64,000 bases of DNA from Enoplosus armatus (taxonomy: Eukaryota; Chordata; Actinopteri; Centrarchiformes; Enoplosidae), in NCBI RefSeq assembly GCF_043641665.1, contig NC_092199.1, positions 19,596,860-19,660,859 on the forward strand, written 5' to 3'. Shown piece after piece: positions 1 to 12,770 of this stretch. The notes under the pieces were generated by a model. The model saw only the letters and a list, made by a program, of their open reading frames with translations. It made no database searches and was not told the DNA's origin. Numbering within the stretch: position 1 is the stretch's first letter; the number at the start of each line of letters is the position of its first letter. Both the position numbers and the translations under genes were made by a program.

Positions 1-486
1 AGTAACATTTGTAACAATAGAATTGGTGGTTTATTAAAATTTGCACGTTTGCAACCGCAGACATGACACTGCAGATGTGTTTTAATGCTTTGCCAACATT
101 TATAGCTGTTTGAATATTTTTCAGTTTTTCCTCCTTCATATAGCAGTCACAATAAACTTTTTCAGATGACCAACTATAAGTATATGTGAGAATCAAACAT
201 ATTTATACACATATATGTGTACATACATATATATATATTTAAAGTAAGTAGAGATATAAAAGAAAAAAATATATATAATTCCTTAATTATTGCCAAATAT
301 CATCAGCCAGTTTTTTCAAAACCTCAAAACCCAAAGGTTGTTCTTCTTAATGGCTAATAAAGGATCCATAAAGCATTAGTAAATGATTTATTAACCATCA
401 GTTACAACTCACAAATCCTTTACAAAGGGTGTTCTGAATCCTTAATAGTTGTAATCAGTTATATACTCATGAATTAGCCATTGGTC

Positions 487-645
487 AGGCGGCATGGTGG
501 TGCAGTGGTCAGCGCTTGTCGCACGGGAGGCAGCTCGGCCGCCATCGGTGTGTGAATGAGGCCTGTAAGCTGTAAAGCACTTTGGGAACCGGTACGGGTG
601 AAAAGCGCTACCTAAGTGAGGTCCATTTACCACTCGGTTCCTTAG
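487..645 (+). repeat. SINE-like element with tRNA-type head
   Basis: The head ggcggcatggtggtgcagtgg has box A-like spacing, and the tail ctgtaaagcactttgggaac with gaaaagcgctacctaa is the usual end of a widespread vertebrate SINE. The box B region present in other copies is missing here. Confidence 0.5.
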
Positions 646-1634
646 CGGTTCCTTAGGATTTCGTGTACTTTTACTTTTTAGGGTTTTTTGTTTCCAAACT
701 AGCAGCCTTGTGGACAATTTCAAAGTGATCTCAAGATTTTAAAATGCCCAAATGCCTCCGAACGTGGCAGGACATCCGCACCCGCAACTTAAGCTTGTCC
801 TGAGGAATCCACTTTACGCCCACGGCTCGGGGTCAGCCGGTGGACAGCATGTCTTTAACACAATGAATAATTAAGGCCGTAGTGACCTTACTGTAACAGC
901 GTTGCCAGCAGCATGAAAATGGCCTCTTGATTTCTTATTTTATTACCTGTTTCTCTGTTCTTTTTTGGTATTTTTTTTCTCTCCTCTTCTTGAAATCCAA
1001 TTAACAGAAGGATGGAGCTCTGTGGCACCGCACGCATCAATTATTCATTGTGGGTTTTTTTCCGCAGCGGATTCCTGGGAGTTCCTGTGAATATTAAAGA
1101 CCCGGGAGCAGCCGACAGGCCAGATGTGTTACATCGCTCTCATCTGACAGACCTCTCTGGGATTAACCCCCCTCCCCACCACCACCACCGATATAATATA
1201 AATTGCTAAGACTGAGAGGCAATTGGGTATGAAAATGAATGTGTTCATTGTATAGCTGTTATAATTATTTTTATTTTTTTTAACGCTTTAGTTTCATTGT
1301 TCAAGTTCTCGCAGGGCTGTTTTGCAAATTTGTTTCAACCCTAAAGGCGAAGTAACTGTCAGGTATGTATGTCAGCATGGCGGTGTATTCCATGAAATAC
1401 CCTTTTTTTAAAAAGTGCCCCGTTCTGCTGTGAATACCAAATAGACACAGAGTGCCCCTAGTTTATTATTTAAAGTGACGGCGCAGAGCAGTACATGACT
1501 TGTGCATCCGCAACATGCTGGCCCGACTCATGTCCGCCTCATGTCCGCCGGCTTGTTTGCTTACTCGCCGTCTCTGGATTAGCCAATCAATTATGTAGCA
1601 GAGTGCTTGTCCTGGAGCAGTAGTTCCTCGGCGT

Positions 1635-1660
1635 GTGGTGGTGGTGGTGGTGGTGGTGGT
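1635..1660. repeat. (GGT)n microsatellite
   Basis: Tandem ggt units between ordinary sequence. Confidence 0.9.
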
Positions 1661-1879
1661 TAAAATTTAGAGCCGTGGCCTTGTCCTGACCTAACCAGGT
1701 CGGCAGGGTCATGAACACATGCTGAAGACATGGTTTGGTACTTTCTCCTGGTCATGCAGTCATTTGCTGTTGTGTTATTTCTTTTGACTCAGTTACGCGT
1801 TTAGCACGCTGGTAGTTTTGGGAAATCAAGATTGTCCAAGAATCCGCTAGATGATGGGATTTGACCATTATGATTGCCT

Positions 1880-1975
1880 TTTACGTTGGTGCGAGCCGGA
1901 CCTCCCCCTCACGCTTGCAGTTGGTCCAAAATGCTGCAGCTCGTCCTTTAACAGGGAAACGCAAGCGAGAGAGCG
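1880..1975 (+). mobile_element. Short LINE reverse-transcriptase scrap
   Basis: The frame reads RLQLVQNAAARPLTGKRKRE. This matches the C-terminal reverse-transcriptase block of L2/CR1-type fish LINEs, which normally continues into a HWLPV motif; here it stops after fewer than 100 bases. I see no target-site duplication or tail. It is a fossil fragment with no function I can infer. Confidence 0.6.
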
Positions 1976-2539
1976 TGGATGTGGATATGATGATGAACCT
2001 TGAATTCTCAAATAAAAGTTGGGCCCGAACAAATAAAAGGGGTAATAAAGTAACAAACAATGAGGAGGGGTATAGTCGCCCATACTCTAATAGCTCACAC
2101 GGTAAATTCAGCATAATATACATGTTCCACAGTACTAATCTCGTCAATACAACAACAAAGTCCTGTCTCACCACTCTGCTGCTCTGAGTATCCCTTTGTC
2201 AGAGAAGCACGGCTTTTGTTCACTAATTAATTCCCAAATGGTCCACTCATCTGCTGTTTTGTGAGCGCTGTCAGGTTACCATCAATGAAACTGAACACTT
2301 CCTGCATTCGTTCCACATTAAAGTACCCCGCCAATTTAGCATTGCACTCCTATAACAACGTCAGATGATGGAGAGTTTTTAAACAAACAAAAAAAAAAAA
2401 AGAGAGAGAGAGACCAGAGAGATCGTCTTTCTTTATTCCACGCATTATTCTCCCTTCGCCCCCCCCCCAAAAAAAGCCGCCTACATTACCCACAATGCAA
2501 CTCAGGCCGAGTTTGAGAGTTTGTTTCGACTGGAGACGA

Positions 2540-2862
2540 TCTGTCAACCGCTAGCAGCGGATAACGTAGCCTCGAGCCATCAGCCTCGAGCAGAGATGAG
2601 GAGCGGGCCTCAGAGGTCTGGTAAGCTCGCGTCTCTCTAACTGCAGACCCCCAGATTTTGTTTCATTTCCAAACTTGTGGTCTTCAGCCCAAACCGACGC
2701 TGACATCCCTTGAGGCAATTTATCAGACTTCACACAGCTCCCTCTGGACACACAAAAAAAAAAAGGCTTTATACAACTTTTTCCAACATAAGCAGTAGTA
2801 CTCCCCAACACCCGTTAACGGACTTTGATGTTTGAAATCGGTGGAGTTCCCCTTTAAAATCC
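2540..2862. repeat. MITE-like repeat ending in gtggagttcccctttaaa
   Basis: The right end gtggagttcccctttaaa matches the terminal sequence of a frequent fish MITE. The body has phrases such as cagacccccagattttgttt. The left border is unclear and there is no coding potential. Confidence 0.35.
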
Positions 2863-4509
2863 CATCAGGAGCCGGAGGGATGACGCCTTTTGACCTGCAG
2901 GAAGGCTTTTAATGTGCAATGAGTTTCACTGACAGTAGCTTAGCAGCGACAGAAAAAACAACAAAAAAAAAAGAAACTGGCAATTAGTGGCAAGACGAGA
3001 GAGACAGAGAGAGAAAAGAAGCTAAGAGTATGACATGACTCTGGTGGCGCACATTATCCAAAGTGTGTCGCAGACGGCAAGTTAACAAGGAGGCAATGCT
3101 GGGGTTTCATCAATCGGTATCACCATCAAATTAAAACGGGGGCAGATCAGATAGCGGTGAACCCTCTTACGACAATTATGGTATACTTATAAAACAAGGA
3201 AAGGAACAAAGGCCCGTCTCTAATAAAAGCCTGTTTCAAAGAAACAGCTGTTGAGATAAGTAGAGGTCCTGACTACTATTTGAGAATTTACAGTATACAG
3301 CTGTACAAAGTACCTGAGCTCCCGGGGGTATTTAAACATTAGAATAGCCGTCTCTACGTGGTTATTTTGACCTTATTTACTAAGTTTATTACTATCACTA
3401 ACCCCTAGCATCCACTTTCTTGCCTTCTCTACATTTCCAACATTTTGCAGAATGCCTGGTGACAACTGACAACACATTTTCTACTCAGCTCCCGATCAGC
3501 AACGTCACATCAGTCTATATCACACAATACACCAAAAAAAAAAAAATACATTATTTCTATCATTCCTTCCAGTTTTCGACACCAACAAATTGAAGAAATC
3601 TGCCTGTCTCTGCCATGTTTGCACACAAGGCAAGTTAGTGGGAAGGATGCATGACATCTGATGAAAGCAGAACAGCTCCATGCAGTTCGGAGGTTCGATT
3701 TAATGCAAGTTGTTAAGAAACGGATGCAGATTGCAGCTTGCTGCTGAAGCTTTAGGTCCCCGAAGTGTTTGTGTTATTCGAATATCCCAGAACCCACTCG
3801 CTGTGAGGCCGCAGTGCCGACCGCGGCAGCACCAGTTACTTCCTATTTACGGTTCCATATTCATGAGTCACTGGTGCGCAGCATTAAATACAGTCACAGG
3901 AGCGGCTCCATGCATGAACATGGAGACCGGTGTGTGGTGCTCAGCTGCTGCACAGCTGGAAATGAGGTGGATACTGCATCGGTCGTGACAAATCAGTATC
4001 ACCTCCTTTCCTACCCTTTAAGCAGTCCCCCCGTGTGGCATGTCATTCTGACTGTTGTGTGAAGGGCAGAGGAATAGGGAGCAGACCCACTGCAGAAACT
4101 TCCCCCAGTAGTTATGTCCTTAATGGAGGTGCACGATCACCACATGATAACAGGACAACTTGAATTAAATTAGCTGTGGAAGTGATCGTCTGCGTGGTTA
4201 CAGTGCCGCTCTGATTCTGAGAGAGCCCTTGCCCATTGAAGAAAACCATTCTGTTACGGCAAAGAGCTGAACAGATTGTTTCAGTGAGGGCGGGGTGGCA
4301 CTGACACTGTATATCGCCGCTCCCACTATCCCCACTCTGTGCACACTAATGGCTCCCCTTTGGGTGACTGCTATTTACACCACAGCCACATGTGTACTGA
4401 GTTAGAATGAAAAGTGTTATTATTTATCTGCTTGAGCGATTTCTACCTAAAGCAAGTCTGACCAACACACTGTAGCTCCGAGGACCTCCTTGACAATCAA
4501 TCTCCCCCC

Positions 4510-6135
4510 CCCTCTTTCTCCGGGCTCCTTATCCGCAGCTAAAAGCTCTTTCTTGCCATCCAAAATTCAATCTTCCTCCTCCAACCCCCAAAAAACTTTT
4601 TTCTATCTTCTCCATCCTCGTTGACCCCCCCACTCCCCCGCCTCCCTCCTCCCTTCTTCCGCCGAGCGGCTTTGTTAGCTACTTTGTAAAAAAGATAGAC
4701 GGCATACGCTCCTCATTTCCCCCAACCACCTGCTGCCACCACCTGTCCTATATCCACCTCTTCATCTCCTTTTCTCTCCCAACAAGGTACCATACCTGGT
4801 TACTTAGCACCGCCCAGCCACCTGCCCTCTTGACCCTATCCCCTCTCACCTTTTCCAATCTATTGTTCCTGACCTACTTCCTTTCTTTATCCACTTCATC
4901 GAGAACTAGGAGTCTCAGGCTCCGCACCTTTTTCACGTCCTTCCTTACTTACAGGGTAACTTGGAGGGAATCTGTGTCCGAACCTTGTAGCCTGACCACT
5001 GGGTACTCTCAGGGTTCTGTTCTGGGTCCCTTCCTTGTTTCTCTTTACATCAAGTCACTTGGCCCTGTTATTCACTCAGATGGCTTTTTCTACCACAGCT
5101 ATGCAGATGACACTCAACTAATTCTGTCTTTTCACTGGTATGAAACGTGGCAGCACGAATCTCTGCGTGTCTGGCTGACGTGTCTCAGTGGATGTCTGCT
5201 CTCCCCCTGAAGCTCAACATCGACCAGACTGAACTGCTCTTCTTTCCAGGGAAGTTATCTCCCATCCACAAACTCTCTATTATCATTGAGAACTCTGTGA
5301 CATCCCCGGCTCGGAAGACAAGGAATCTGGGTATGACACTGAATGACCAACTGTCCCTTACTGCCAACATCGCTGCGACAACCCGCTCCGGCAGATTCAT
5401 CCTCCACAACATCAGGAGGATACATCCGTTCCTTATCCAGGAGGCAGCGCAGATTCTGGTCCAGGCCCTTGTCAGCTCACGCCTAGACTACTGTAACTCG
5501 CTCCAGGCTGGTGTGCCTGCATGTGCCTTATGACCACTAGAGCTCATCCACAATGCAGTAGCTCGGTTGGTCTTCAACCTAACCAAGTTCTCCTACACTA
5601 TACCGCTCCTCCGCACCTGCACTGGCTACCGGTGGCTGCTCGAATCCAATCAATGACACTGGTACTTGCCTACCACGCTGCTAATGACTCCAATCCTACA
5701 TCCAGGACATGGTCATACCATACACCCCACCCCGTCCACTACGCTCTGCTACTGCCAATTGGTTTACTACTCCCTCACTATAAGGAGGACCAGCTTAACA
5801 AAGCATGATTGTTAGCAGTCCTGGCTCCACAATGCTGTAACAAGCTCCCCATTGACATCAGGACAGCAGGAACTCTACACATCTCCCATTGCAGACTTAA
5901 AACTCATCTTTTCAGACGGCAACTTGGCCCATGAAATGAAAAAAAACAAAAAACTCTTTCTCTATCTCTTGCGGTTTCTAAATGTAGCACTTGAAGCCGG
6001 TCAGCATATTTGATGAAGTTGATGTCGGCTACTTGATGATTCTTGTAATTTTTGGATTGTATCCGCATGGTTGAAATGCACTTGTAAGTCGCTTTATATA
6101 AAAGCGTCAGCTAAATAAATGTAATGCAATGAACA
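4510..6135 (+). mobile_element. L2-type LINE remnant, 5' truncated with decayed reverse transcriptase
   Basis: Broken frames encode a degraded non-LTR reverse transcriptase of the L2 clade. CPLDPIPSHL-like text lies near 4830, QGSVLGP near 5020, the YADD catalytic box near 5100, LNIDQTELLF near 5210 and RLDYCNS near 5480. Between about 4900 and 4940 the frame jumps from the CPLDPIP region to just before QGSVLGP, so part of the fingers/palm is deleted. The 3' end carries the usual L2 tail (taagtcgctttatataaaag, ctaaataaatgtaatg). Stops and frameshifts make it inactive. Confidence 0.85.
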
Positions 6136-6664
6136 TGTAGCTACTATAAAAGGTGAAGAAACCCTTGACTATCTATTATTAATTATTGTAGCTTTCCAAG
6201 CAAAAATTCTGCATTGTACTTTTTAAATCTGAACAGGCAGGGAAATACTAAGTGCAAATTCTTATAATTCTTAACACCACAACAGCACTGCTGCTGTTTG
6301 ATCTTGATCCCTACTACAAAGCCCCACTGTGACAGAAAGACTGTCTACCCTTAGCTGCTGCATTTAAGTCCCTTTCAGCAATCAGCATAGTCTCCTAAAA
6401 GTTGTGTTTTTGTACTGCTGCTTTTTTAATATTCAAACAAGCGTAAATATGATTCCCCTTTTTATATAACAACCGTCACATCACATTGAAGGCCGTCACA
6501 TTAGCATAACAGCTACAGCAGCGCACGGTTAAATATGCACAAAGATCAATTGAATGCATGTCTTGTTCCTCCCTCAGAAGAGCACTGTAAAAAAAAATGT
6601 GTTATTATTATTATCTTTCACTTAATTATTATCTCTGCACAGAGAAAATAAAATCAGTTTAATA

Positions 6665-7070
6665 AACCGGGAAACACTATGAATGAGCCAACTGTAAGTA
6701 CTGTAAGTATAGTCCGACCAGTGTTTGATTTTGGAAGCCAGTATCGATATTGATATGTATCATCAATACACGTAACGTAAACATTTTGGATGAGGTTCCT
6801 TTTAATATTGTTAAAAAAGAGTTTTGACCAAAACATATACAAAGCAGGACATTTTTACAGTTGAAAATGTAATTCTCAGGGCTCTCTAGTGGACAAACCA
6901 TGTTATGGACAATACTATTCTAAACTACCTCAAACATGTTTTTTTGGCATTTCTGTACTGCCATTTTTTTGTTACTTATTGGCCGCCATAAGTGCTGATA
7001 CGGGAAAATCTCAAATAAGCTTAAATCAGCCGATATGTCAGATTTATGTATCAGGCTCAGGCTGTGAAAA
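6665..7070. repeat. Interspersed repeat with cgatatcgat-like phrases
   Basis: The segment contains gccagtatcgatattgatat, ttattggccgccataagtgc and tcagccgatatgtcagattt, which match a dispersed teleost repeat I know from memory. Short open frames here are incidental. Confidence 0.4.
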
Positions 7071-9139
7071 TGGCATGTTGTCCCTCAAGCAAAAGAGAAC
7101 TACAACAACAAGAAAAACCTTGAGCCTCTCTCTCTAAATCTGTAACTGTTATCCATGTTTTGCTTTTGGTTTTGATTTAGTTAGTTGGTCAGTAACTTTA
7201 TTGTCAACAGTATGGGGAATTGTGTGGCGACACAGCATTCAAGAGCAACTAAACACCTGCTGAAAATCTTGTTTGTGCCTGACCGCCAGAGGTTTAACCT
7301 CTTACTTGTCTACAGTGATGCAGAAGTGTACTCAAGGGTTTGTCAGTACACGGTGACATCAGTGTTGGGCGTGGTTACAGGTGCAACACGTACTTAGCAT
7401 ACTTCTGACCATACCCAACGAGACAAATGTACACACAGTATGTGGGCAAAGGGGCATTAAATGAGTCATGGTATATCCTTGGGTGTTGCGGAACTCTATA
7501 ACAGAGACAGCGGAATCATATACTTCATAATACTTTAAAATAAGTAAATTATGAAATTCAAGAGACAATTTATGAGGAGATCAACAAGTAAGAAGAGGGA
7601 GCTAGACATTCTCATGCTTGCTGTGGTCATTAATTAGGCCTTTAATTACAAAGCAGTTTTCACAATCCACCAACAACTAGACCACTCTTCGGCTCTGCTA
7701 GATATTTTCCAATGCGCCAATGTTCTCTCCCTCCCGCTGTGTCCTCAATGCCAAATATCCTGTGAAACGAGGATTGTGAAACTTGGAAGCGCTGTCGTGT
7801 TTCAATAAAGTCATCACACAACGCTTACATAACAGAGACCCTGGTTTAAAAAAAACAAAACAAAAAAAAACAAATGGCCTTTGCATTTAAAGCCAGATGA
7901 AGCCAGCAGTGGTATGTATTCTGTATGAAATCGGGCTTTATTCTCTCATTTCAAACAGGATGTTAGTCACCTACTGCCACTAGATGAACTAAACCAAAGG
8001 CCGGTCTCGGGGAAGAGAAAAGAAATTCAGCCCTGCTGAAGTTCATCTGGGCTGAATCCTAATGGCTCATATGCATCACTGTAGGAAACTAACTGTCATT
8101 GAATTAACTTGACCTGAAGGACAAACAGAGCCATTATTTCCATCTGTTATCAAAGCGAATGGAGTTTTGAAGCCATCATTTATCACAGTGTGAGGAAAAT
8201 TGTGAAAGAGGCGCATGGCTAGAAGTTTGTGTGATGAATTAACATAAAAGTTTTTTGGGTTTTTTTAAGTCCAACCTAAGCATTTATGTATGAGCTGTTA
8301 TGTTTGTACACCTGCTACCTTGGCAACAGTACAAACACTGTACTTTTCTTTCATCATTATTCATTTGCAGTGTTTTAACTTTTTTGGTTCGGTTACTAAG
8401 TAACTTGCGATGTATTATACAGCAGGAGAGCTGGAACGGGGATTAGAATTAAGTTGCCTTGAGTGGATCTCTCACTGCAAAGGTGAAGTCATGTTTGCAC
8501 AACAAATCTATCAAGCGTTTCCTCTCCAAGGCTTCACTGGTTCGTACTTTGTCTTTGACTTGCTCTGCTCTTGCCCTCCCTCCATAGCAACACAGCTTTT
8601 ATAGCATGTGTTGAAGGTGAAATCAGAGCTTGCTTTTATTCTTATTTGTTTTAATCATTATATCACGTCAACAGCAGGGGACATTCACTTCATGAGCATG
8701 CTGTTTATGCACCACCTTTCAGTCTCATGGCTCCGTGCAGCAGCTTGATACCTTCCTGGCTGACAATTACAATAAAGTCCGTACAAACCAGAGGGTTTTT
8801 TTTTTCCACGGCCAGAGATGCATTGATCCTTTTTAAGTGGTCCAGGCATTCAATCCACAATAAAACTACACCACTAAAGTAGCGGGTAAACTTTTCAACC
8901 TTGATCGACACAGTCTTCTGCACCAGACGTAAAAATAAAAAAAATATGCCAAAAGTTAAAGATGCAAATCACTCAAAGAGGAGGGGGTTCAGAGGTCTTT
9001 GCAGGAAGGAACAACTACCTCATGGAAGATAAGGGATTCAAACAGAGTGTGGTTTCTTTTGGACAGATAAGTCATAATACAATCTGCAGCCAGTAGTTTA
9101 GCTGATCCTCATCTTGCAAATAAACTTGCTATCCATGGT

Positions 9140-9142
<3 letters not shown>

Positions 9143-9172
<30 letters not shown>
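9143..9172. repeat. (AT)15 microsatellite
   Basis: Uninterrupted at dinucleotides. Confidence 0.95.
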
Positions 9173-9175
<3 letters not shown>

Positions 9176-10520
9176 TAGATAGCCACTTAGCTTTATCGAA
9201 CAACAAGTAATGTTACGTGAGATTAATGAACAGAAGTCCTAGTCCCGCAATGAAGTCATAGTTTTCATCTCAGCCTCGTAGCCTTATAATCAGACTTTTC
9301 ATTTCATTCAGCCTCAAATCATTCATGTTAGCCAATTTCTAGTCGGGGGTGATGGGGGTCATTTTGTTTTGTCCTAACTAATCAGTAACCAAGGGACATC
9401 CCTGTCGCCCTCAGTCTATGTCATCCACCCTTTTTGTAGCCACTTTTCTCTCAGTATTTCTCTCAGATGTAGCTCGGTATCTAGCTGGCTATGCGGATAG
9501 CCGTCGCCCCCATTCTTTATCCCGCCAGCGAAGCTCTGATTGGTCGACCGCCTCTCCAGCCGGTGGCAACTGAGACGTGTGGTGATTCAGAGGTCTGGAA
9601 CCAAAAACCTCTGAATCAAAGTAACGTTACAAATATGACATTTTTCCCTAAATTCGAATGTTAGTTATAAATAAAAAAAAAAACAGACAAACTGACGTCA
9701 CATTGTCGAAGGGAAGAGCAACTGGATGGGTGTTTCCAGCATTTCCAGCGCAGCAATGGTTGACCATTATGGTGTCCATTCTAGTCAATGGTCCAAACCC
9801 CTTGGTTTCTGCCACTGCTACAGAAAGACAACACTCAGATCACTATTGTATCAAGTAATTTGGTTAGCTGGCAAGACATGTGAATATTAATGCCCTAAGG
9901 AGCTTTCACATTCTGTGACCGCAGCATGTAAACTCTATATAAGTCACAATTAGCCTATCGCATAATAGGGACTGGATGTGTGAACAGGCCCTGCTGCTTA
10001 CCAGAGCGTGAAAGATGTACCTTGTCTGCTTGCCAACGCCAATGAGACGGCATTGCATTCCGTGTGTGTGACTGCTCTCTTTGTTAAGCTTTTCAGAGTT
10101 CCGTTTAACTTACAGTAACGGCATCATTACAACCCTTCCCCCCGAATCCGTGTAAAACCTGACCTGCTCAGGCCTACTAACCGCAAAGTCTGCAGTGTTT
10201 GATAAACTTCTGCACTTTCCAAGCATTTTTAATACCTGTCCTCAATCTTTTTCTGCATTACTCCAAAAGACACACCGCACCCTAACCATAAAATAGCTGC
10301 CTGCTAGCCCAGAATATCCATCAAAGTAATAGAATGAGTAAATGTAAATGTGCAGCTCCATTTCCCATAACAGTAGCTACCGCAGCTATCAGAGGCCGGC
10401 TCAATCTGTCCCTGTCAAACCGAGGCGGACGGAGAGGCCCGGAATAATATATTCAGTTAGGGAAATGGAATGAGGGTGGTGGTTCCCAACGATGTGGGAG
10501 GGTGTGTGCTCAGTGTGTGA

Positions 10521-10716
10521 GTGTGTGTGTGTGTGTGTGCCCACATCAGAGACTGGAAAGCATGGATCACACGGGTCTTTATCTGCTGGGCTAAACAACA
10601 TAGATATGTTTAAACAGGCAAAAGCATAATGCCGTTCACGGTGATAGCTTGGGAATGGAATAGTCGGAAGATCAGGGCAGCTAGGACGTTTTGTGTGTGT
10701 GTGTGTGTGTGTGTGT
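10521..10716. repeat. Two (GT)n microsatellites
   Basis: gt runs lie at 10521-10539 and 10692-10716, about 150 bp apart. Confidence 0.9.
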
Positions 10717-11109
10717 CAGTCATAAATTCTAGCAAAATTAAAGCAAGCCACACATTAAACATATTCTAAATGCCAGGCTTAGGAAATATCCTCTGTGGTA
10801 CGAATGGTCTGCATGGCTATCATTCAGAGCAGACATATTTACCCCAAGATTGTACTGCATTTGCAAGCCTTTAAGATGTCCTCTAAAGGACAGGAGGCAT
10901 ACAGCTGACCACTGTTACTTACTGAATTTATTCAGCATGGAGTCCAAGAGTTGTTCATTAGCCAGGGGTGATGATGCAAAATGACGGGAGTACAGGATTG
11001 AATAAATACTCGTCCCACCAGTGAAGGTTTGGATACATTCGGAATAGTATGTGTCACTTTAAGCGGTGGTATTCCGCTGCTAGAGTTGATTCATTTCAGT
11101 CTTTGTGAG

Positions 11110-11990
11110 CTTTGAGTGTTCTGGAACTATTTAAGAATGCGATCCTTCAACACGTTGCCCCTCAACTGCACTTAAAGCAGCTGAGTTGGCCCATGATTTC
11201 AGTTTTGGAGAGGTGTGTTCTGGAGTTGGTTGGAAAAGCGGGGACGTCAAATTTGGTAATTCCCATAATTGGTGCCAAATTTCCGAAGCCTGGTCCCTCC
11301 CGCGCAGGTGAATCCTTGTACACCAAGGGCACCAGCGTGGGTAACTACTGTCGTGGTGTGTCTCATTGGAAGGACCAGTGTCCGCTGTTGAAACCAAGAG
11401 GTAGGCATCAGTCGCATCAGTACATTTGACTCCGTGGCTCATAAAGCAAATGCTAGTCCTGCACTCATGGTTGATTCTGTGTCTTCAGGTCCTGATGTTG
11501 TTCCTTTTGTGAGGTTGGACGGAGAGGTGGACGTTACAGCGCCCGATGATCCTGGTGTATGCGGTGAGGTTAAGAATTCGGAGTCTTTGGATAGCTCATC
11601 TACCTGCGGAAGCTCCGGTCCTGGCTGCGCCGGGCTTGGATGAGCCAATCGGGCTCGAAGTTGATGCCAGTCTTGTTGGGGCAGGTGCAGTTCTGTTGTA
11701 GGGGAGAGATGGGGTTGACAGACCGGTCTGCCACTTATCTAAAAAGTTTAATTCATACCAGCTTAACTATTCCATTATAGGGATGGAAGCACTGGCTCTT
11801 ATTTGGGTGCTTCAGCATTTTGAGGTCTACGTCGGTTCTGGAAATGGCTCATTGGTGGTGTATACTGACCACGATCCCTTAACATCTCTGTGCTGGATAG
11901 TATTTCTTCAGGTGTGCAGCCTAGGTGTTAGGCATAAAAATTTCTTACCTTGATTCCCGGTGACCCCGTTAGGACCCTTTCTTAAGGGGG
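11110..11990 (+). mobile_element. Ty3/Gypsy LTR retrotransposon fragment (gag knuckle joined to RNase H)
   Basis: At about 11340-11400 the plus strand encodes a retroelement zinc-knuckle remnant (YCRGVSHWKDQC) whose first Cys is replaced by Gly. At about 11715-11895 it encodes a Ty3/Gypsy RNase H segment with LSKKFNSYQLNYS, EALALIW and YTDHDPL. In an intact element these are separated by protease and most of the reverse transcriptase, which are missing, so about 2 kb is deleted. Stops interrupt the frames. A purine-rich tract (cttaagggggctg) near 11980 fits a polypurine primer site just before the 3' LTR. Confidence 0.8.
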
Positions 11991-11992
11991 CT

Positions 11993-12430
11993 GATGTGAC
12001 GACTCAGTTTTTGTATTTCTATGCATTGCCATTTCGTTGTCGGGCAGGGTGTTGATTAGTGCCTCCTGGGGACACCTGGGCCCGGTGTTCCCAGCCTATG
12101 AAAAATGAGCTCCTGTTGGTTTTCTTGCCCCCCCCCCCCCTTTTCTCTTTCAGGCACCCTGCCAGTCGTGTGAGGACGGCAGTGTTACTTCAGCTCCCCT
12201 TTTGTTCCCTTATGCACCTTACAACATCCACACACTATCCCATCGCTCATGCACTCCTTCCACTGGTACCATCTTGTTCATGTTCAGTTTAGCATTTTAT
12301 CAATTTGCTTTGCTAATCAATGGCTTTTGTTACACTGTTGAAATGGTGTTTCTCCCATATTTGTCATGGCCACAGGGCCAGGTTGTAGAATGTCCCATTT
12401 CAGAATCATACAGTATATATTATATCATTG
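11993..12430 (+). repeat. Probable 3' LTR of the Gypsy fragment
   Basis: The segment begins just after the polypurine tract with tgatgtgacgactcag. It contains a TATA-like stretch (cctatgaaaa) at about 12098 and a pyrimidine-rich run (12127-12165), arranged as in fish Gypsy LTRs. The right border is uncertain and no second LTR is visible in the window. Confidence 0.5.
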
Positions 12431-12589
12431 GATTGCAACTGTGGATGCATTTAAGTGTAAGCATTAAAGTGTTGCTTCTGGGTGGGGCTAATTTTAACTA
12501 CTTTATATACTGCTGGGTAGGTCAATCTATATAATACATCCTAATTTATTTGTTGATTATATTCTTATTAAGGTGGGCTGGCAACGTAA

Positions 12590-12770
12590 CCAGTAACTAA
12601 ATGTAGTGCAGTAGAAAGTACAATATTTATCTCTGACATGTAGTAGGAGTAGAAGTGAAATGTAGCATAAAATGGAAATACTCAAGTAAAGTACAAGTAC
12701 CTGAAAATTGTAATTTTGTACAGTACCTGAATACATATACTCAGTTACTTTCCAACACTGCACAAGGGGT
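12590..12770. repeat. Common teleost interspersed repeat (tactcaagtaaagtacaagt type)
   Basis: It contains the phrases gtagaaagtacaatatttat, tactcaagtaaagtacaagt and cagttactttccaacactg, which I recognise as a very abundant short teleost repeat, probably a non-autonomous DNA transposon. It has no coding capacity. The assignment rests on memory of the consensus. Confidence 0.5.

Larger units (their letters stand above)
1..4509. other. Non-coding flank, no gene seen
   Basis: Apart from the SINE at 487, the LINE scrap at 1880 and the MITE at 2540, this is unique AT-moderate DNA with short A runs and a TA-rich patch at 190-270. No splice-flanked frame stands out. Confidence 0.5.
7071..11109. other. 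Non-coding stretch, no gene seen
   Basis: Holds microsatellites at 9143, 10521 and 10692. The segment 8000-8240 looks unique and of even composition and could be conserved non-coding DNA, but this cannot be judged from one genome. Confidence 0.45.
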
